NCBI RefSeq assembly: GCF_029227915.1
Contig: NC_079880.1
Coordinates: forward strand, 28,887,501 to 28,951,500
Source: Hydractinia symbiolongicarpus
Lineage: Eukaryota; Cnidaria; Hydrozoa; Anthoathecata; Hydractiniidae
Reading direction: 5' to 3'
DNA length: 64,000 nucleotides
Part shown: one piece after another, positions 61,601 through 64,000 of the stretch
Position numbering within the stretch: the first letter of the stretch is position 1
Layout of the letters: every line of letters starts with the position of its first letter
The notes under the pieces: model-generated
Databases searched by the model: none
Told to the model about the DNA's origin: nothing
What the model saw: only the letters and a program-made list of their open reading frames with translations
Program-made: the position numbers and the translations under genes

Positions 61601-64000
61601 CGGGTTTTTGTTTGCCGGCGATTAAACTCCTTTTATTCAGCGTCTCATCAAAAATGAAAACATTTTTAAAAACTACAAGTCTCATGGGCTTTAGTGGTGA
61701 AATAATAATTTAAAAAATCGTTCGGGAAATGAGTTTACTCCCTTGGGTATTTTCTTTGTGTACTATTGACTATACGGGCCGAGTCTGGAATTTACGGGAA
61801 ATCGCAGGTTTTCGTTTGCCGGCGATTAAACTTCTTTTATTCAGCGTCTCATCAAAAATGAAAACATTTTTGAAAACTACAAGTCTCATGCGATTTAGTG
61901 GTGAAAAGATAATTTAAAAAATCGTTCTGGAAATGAGTTTACTCACAGGGTACTTTCTTTGTATACATTCGACTATACGGGCCAAGCCCGGGATTTACGG
62001 GAAATGGCGGGTTTTCGTTTGCTGGCGATTAAACTTCTTTTAATCAGCGTATCATCAAAAATGAAAACATTTTTGAAAACTACAAGTCTCATGCGTTTTA
62101 GAGGTGAAAAAATAATTTAAAAAAACGTTCGGGAAATGAGTTTACTCCCTGGGTACTTTCTTTGTATACTTTTGACTTTACGGGCCGAGTCCGGGATTTA
62201 CAGTAAATCGCGGGTTTTCGTTTGCCGGCGATTAAATTTCTTTTATTCAGCGTCTCATCAAAAATGAAAACATTTTTAAAAACTACAAGTCTCATGCGTT
62301 TTAGTGGTGAAAAAATAATTTAAAAAATCGTTCGGGAAATGATTATACGCCCTGGGTACTTTCTTTGTATACTTCTGGCTATACGGGCCGAGTCCGGGGT
62401 TTACGGGAAATGGCGGGTTTTTGTTTGCCGGCGATTAAACTCCTTTTATTCAGTGTCTCATCAAAAATGAAAACATTTTTAAAAACTACTAGTCTCATGC
62501 GATTTAGTGGTGAAAAGATAATTTAAAAAATCGTTCTGGAAATAAGTTTACTCACAGGGTACTTTCTTTGTATACTTTTGACTTTACGGGCCGAGTCCGG
62601 GATTTACGGTAAATCGTGGGTTTTCGTTTGCCGGCGATTAAACTTCTTTTATTCAGCGTCCCATCAAAAATGAAAACAATTTTGAAAACTACAAGTCTCA
62701 TGCGTTTTAGTGGTGAAAAAATAATATAAAAAATCGTTCGGGAAATGAGTTTACTCCCTGGGTACCTTCTTTGTATACTTTTGACTATACGGGCCAAGCC
62801 TGGGATTTACGGGAAATGGCGGGTTTTCGTTTGCCCGCGATTAAACTTCTTTTATTCAGCGTCTCATCAAAAATGAAAACATTTTTAAAAACTACAAGTC
62901 TCATGCGTTTAAGATGTGAAAAAATAATATAAAAAATCGTTGGGGAAATGAGTTTACTCCCTGGGTACTTTTTTGTATACTTTTGACTATACGGGCCAAG
63001 CCCGGAATTTACGGGAAATGGCGGGTTTACGTTTGCCGGCGATTAACCTTCTTTTAATCAGCGTCTCATCAAAAATGAAAACATTTTTGAAAACTACAAG
63101 TCTCATGGGCTTTAGTGGTTAAATAATAATTTAAAAAATCGTTCGGGAAATGAGTTTACTCCCTGGGTACTTTTTTTGTATACTTTTGACTTTACAGGCC
63201 GAGTCCGGGATTTACAGGAAATCGCAGGTTTTCGTTTGCCGGCGATTAAACTTCTTTTATTCAGCGTCTCATCAAAAATGAAAACATTTTTGAAAACTAC
63301 AAGTCTCATGCGTTTTAGTGGTGAAAAAATAATTTAAAAAATCGTTCGGGAATTGAGTTTACTCACAGGGTACTTTCTTTGTATACATTCGACTATACGG
63401 GCCAAGCCAGGGTTTTGCAGGAAATCGCGGGTTTTCGTTTGCCGGCGATTAAACCTCTTTCATTAAGCGTCTCATCAAAAATGAAAACATTTTTAAAAGC
63501 TACAAGTCTCATGCGTTTTAGTGGTGAAAAAATAATATAAAAAATCGTTCGGGAAATGAGTTTACTCCCTGGGTACTTTCTTTGTATACTTTTGACTATA
63601 CGGGCCAAGCCCGGGATTTACGGGAAATGGCGGGTTTTCGTTTGCTGGCGATTAAACTTCTTTTAATCAGCGTCTCATCAAAAATGAAAACATTTTTGAA
63701 AACTACAAGTCTCATGCGTTTTAGAGGTGAAAAAATAATTTAAAAAAACGTTCGGGAAATGAGTTTACTCCCTGGGTACTTTCTTTGTATACTTTTGACT
63801 TTACGGGCCGAGTCCGGGATTTACAGTAAATCGCGGGTTTTCGTTTGCTGGCGATTAAACTTCTTTTAATCAGCGTCTCATCAAAAATGAAAACATTTTT
63901 GAAAACTACAAGTCTCATGCGTTTTAGAGGTGAAAAAATAATTTAAAAAAACGTTCGGGAAATGAGTTTACTCCCTGGGTACTTTCTTTGTATACTTTTG
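58661..64000. repeat. Right-hand subfamily with 2- and 4-monomer repeats
   Basis: Most monomers here share TACTTTTGACT(T/A)TACGGGCC, GAGTCCGGGATTTACAGTAAA and ATTAAACTTCTTTTAATCAG. A dimer of 406 bp is duplicated exactly at about 58.9-59.3 and 59.3-59.7 kb. A related pair recurs at 61.98-62.3 kb and again from 63.6 kb. The TTCTATTGGTGCAG monomer class, common up to 44 kb, is absent. The array continues past the right end of the window. Confidence 0.85.

Larger units (their letters stand above)
1..64000. repeat. Tandem satellite array, about 202.6-bp monomer, about 315 copies
   Basis: The same sequence block recurs every 202-204 bp from the first base to the last. The anchor GCCGGCGATTAAA appears at 25, 228, 430, 632 and 835, and its GCTGGC variant is still in register at 63847. 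Other constant anchors, in order along each monomer, are GGGTACTTTCTTTG, GACTATACGGG, TTTACGGGAAATCG, GTCTCATCAAAAATG, ACTACAAGTCTCATG and AATTTAAAAAATCGTT. Every copy is in the same orientation. Small length differences come mainly from the A-run after GGTG (about 4-9 A) and from 1-2 base indels. A hand-built consensus is about 39% GC. Recurrent palindromic hexamers CCCGGG, GCCGGC and GTATAC would give a ladder on restriction digestion. The window starts and ends inside the array, so its true length is unknown. Centromeric or pericentromeric satellite is the likely identity by general knowledge of such arrays; this is inference. Confidence 0.98.

Noticed and set aside
1-64000. Dozens of 62-121 codon open frames on both strands
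   Set aside because: They are the same few peptides repeated with the monomer, mostly begin at GTG or TTG, and overlap on opposite strands. They tolerate frame-shifting indels in the A-run, which is not expected of genes. No conserved protein family is recognisable.
1-64000. CRISPR array
   Set aside because: Unit length is about 203 bp and the whole unit is conserved; there are no short identical repeats separated by unique spacers.
1-64000. rRNA spacer, 5S or tRNA-derived repeat
   Set aside because: No rRNA or tRNA stretch and no full pol III A/B box pair was seen in the monomer. TTCGGGAAAT resembles only part of a B box.
1-64000. Transposable element insertions or terminal repeats
   Set aside because: Every few-hundred-base stretch is in register with the 202.6-bp monomer, leaving no room for an inserted element. 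No target-site duplication was seen.
1-64000. Telomeric repeat or subtelomere
   Set aside because: No short G-rich telomere repeat runs such as TTAGG, TTAGGG or TTTAGGG were found. ATTTAGGGAAATC occurs once per monomer in one class and is not tandem.
1-64000. Naming the species or a known satellite family
   Set aside because: I do not recognise the monomer. A search of satellite and repeat databases and raw genome assemblies would be decisive; a full-length match in one clade would settle the lineage.

Overview
The whole 64 kb window is one uninterrupted head-to-tail satellite DNA array. The monomer is about 202-204 bp (mean about 202.6 bp, taken from the spacing of the GCCGGC/GCTGGC anchor between positions 25 and 63847), which gives about 315 copies. 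All copies read in the same orientation. I found no gene, RNA gene, transposon, unique sequence, inversion or array edge. The consensus monomer is about 39% GC and rich in CpG: by hand count, 13 CpG per 203 bp against about 7.7 expected. The organism is almost certainly eukaryotic, because a nucleosome-repeat-sized monomer with nested higher-order repeats is typical of centromeric or pericentromeric satellite. The lineage cannot be named from the sequence. The lack of CpG decay would fit a genome without heavy CpG methylation, or a recent amplification.

Layout. Monomers differ by diagnostic variants, and these are arranged in nested higher-order repeats (HORs). 1-3.6 kb: units of 7, 3 and 8 monomers. 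4.0-6.4 kb: a 6-monomer tandem duplication. 6.4-12.7 kb: 4-monomer and dimer duplications. 12.7-17.6 kb: a 16-monomer repeat containing a 4-monomer duplication marked by an 11-bp deletion. 17.7-21.4 kb: about three 7-monomer units, two of them marked by an 8-bp deletion. 21.4-29.9 kb: 18/19-monomer and 5-monomer repeats. 33.4-37.2 kb: a nearly perfect 8-monomer (1,620 bp) repeat. 37.4-47.4 kb: blocks recurring at 8, 12, 10 and 6 monomers. 49.3-56.9 kb: a 15-monomer (3,048 bp) HOR built from alternating 9- and 6-monomer forms. 58.7-64 kb: a more uniform subfamily with 2- and 4-monomer repeats.

Inside the monomer three features stand out: four CGGG words spaced 11, 9 and 10 bp; a 22-nt perfect dyad (9-bp arms, AAAA centre); and a TTCG-N6-CGGG motif one base shorter than the core of the mammalian CENP-B box. 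These are the best candidates for function, such as protein binding or nucleosome phasing. No protein-coding function is supported. Open frames of 60-190 codons recur on both strands, but they follow the monomer sequence, mostly begin at GTG or TTG, and are shifted by 1-2 bp length changes in an A-run.
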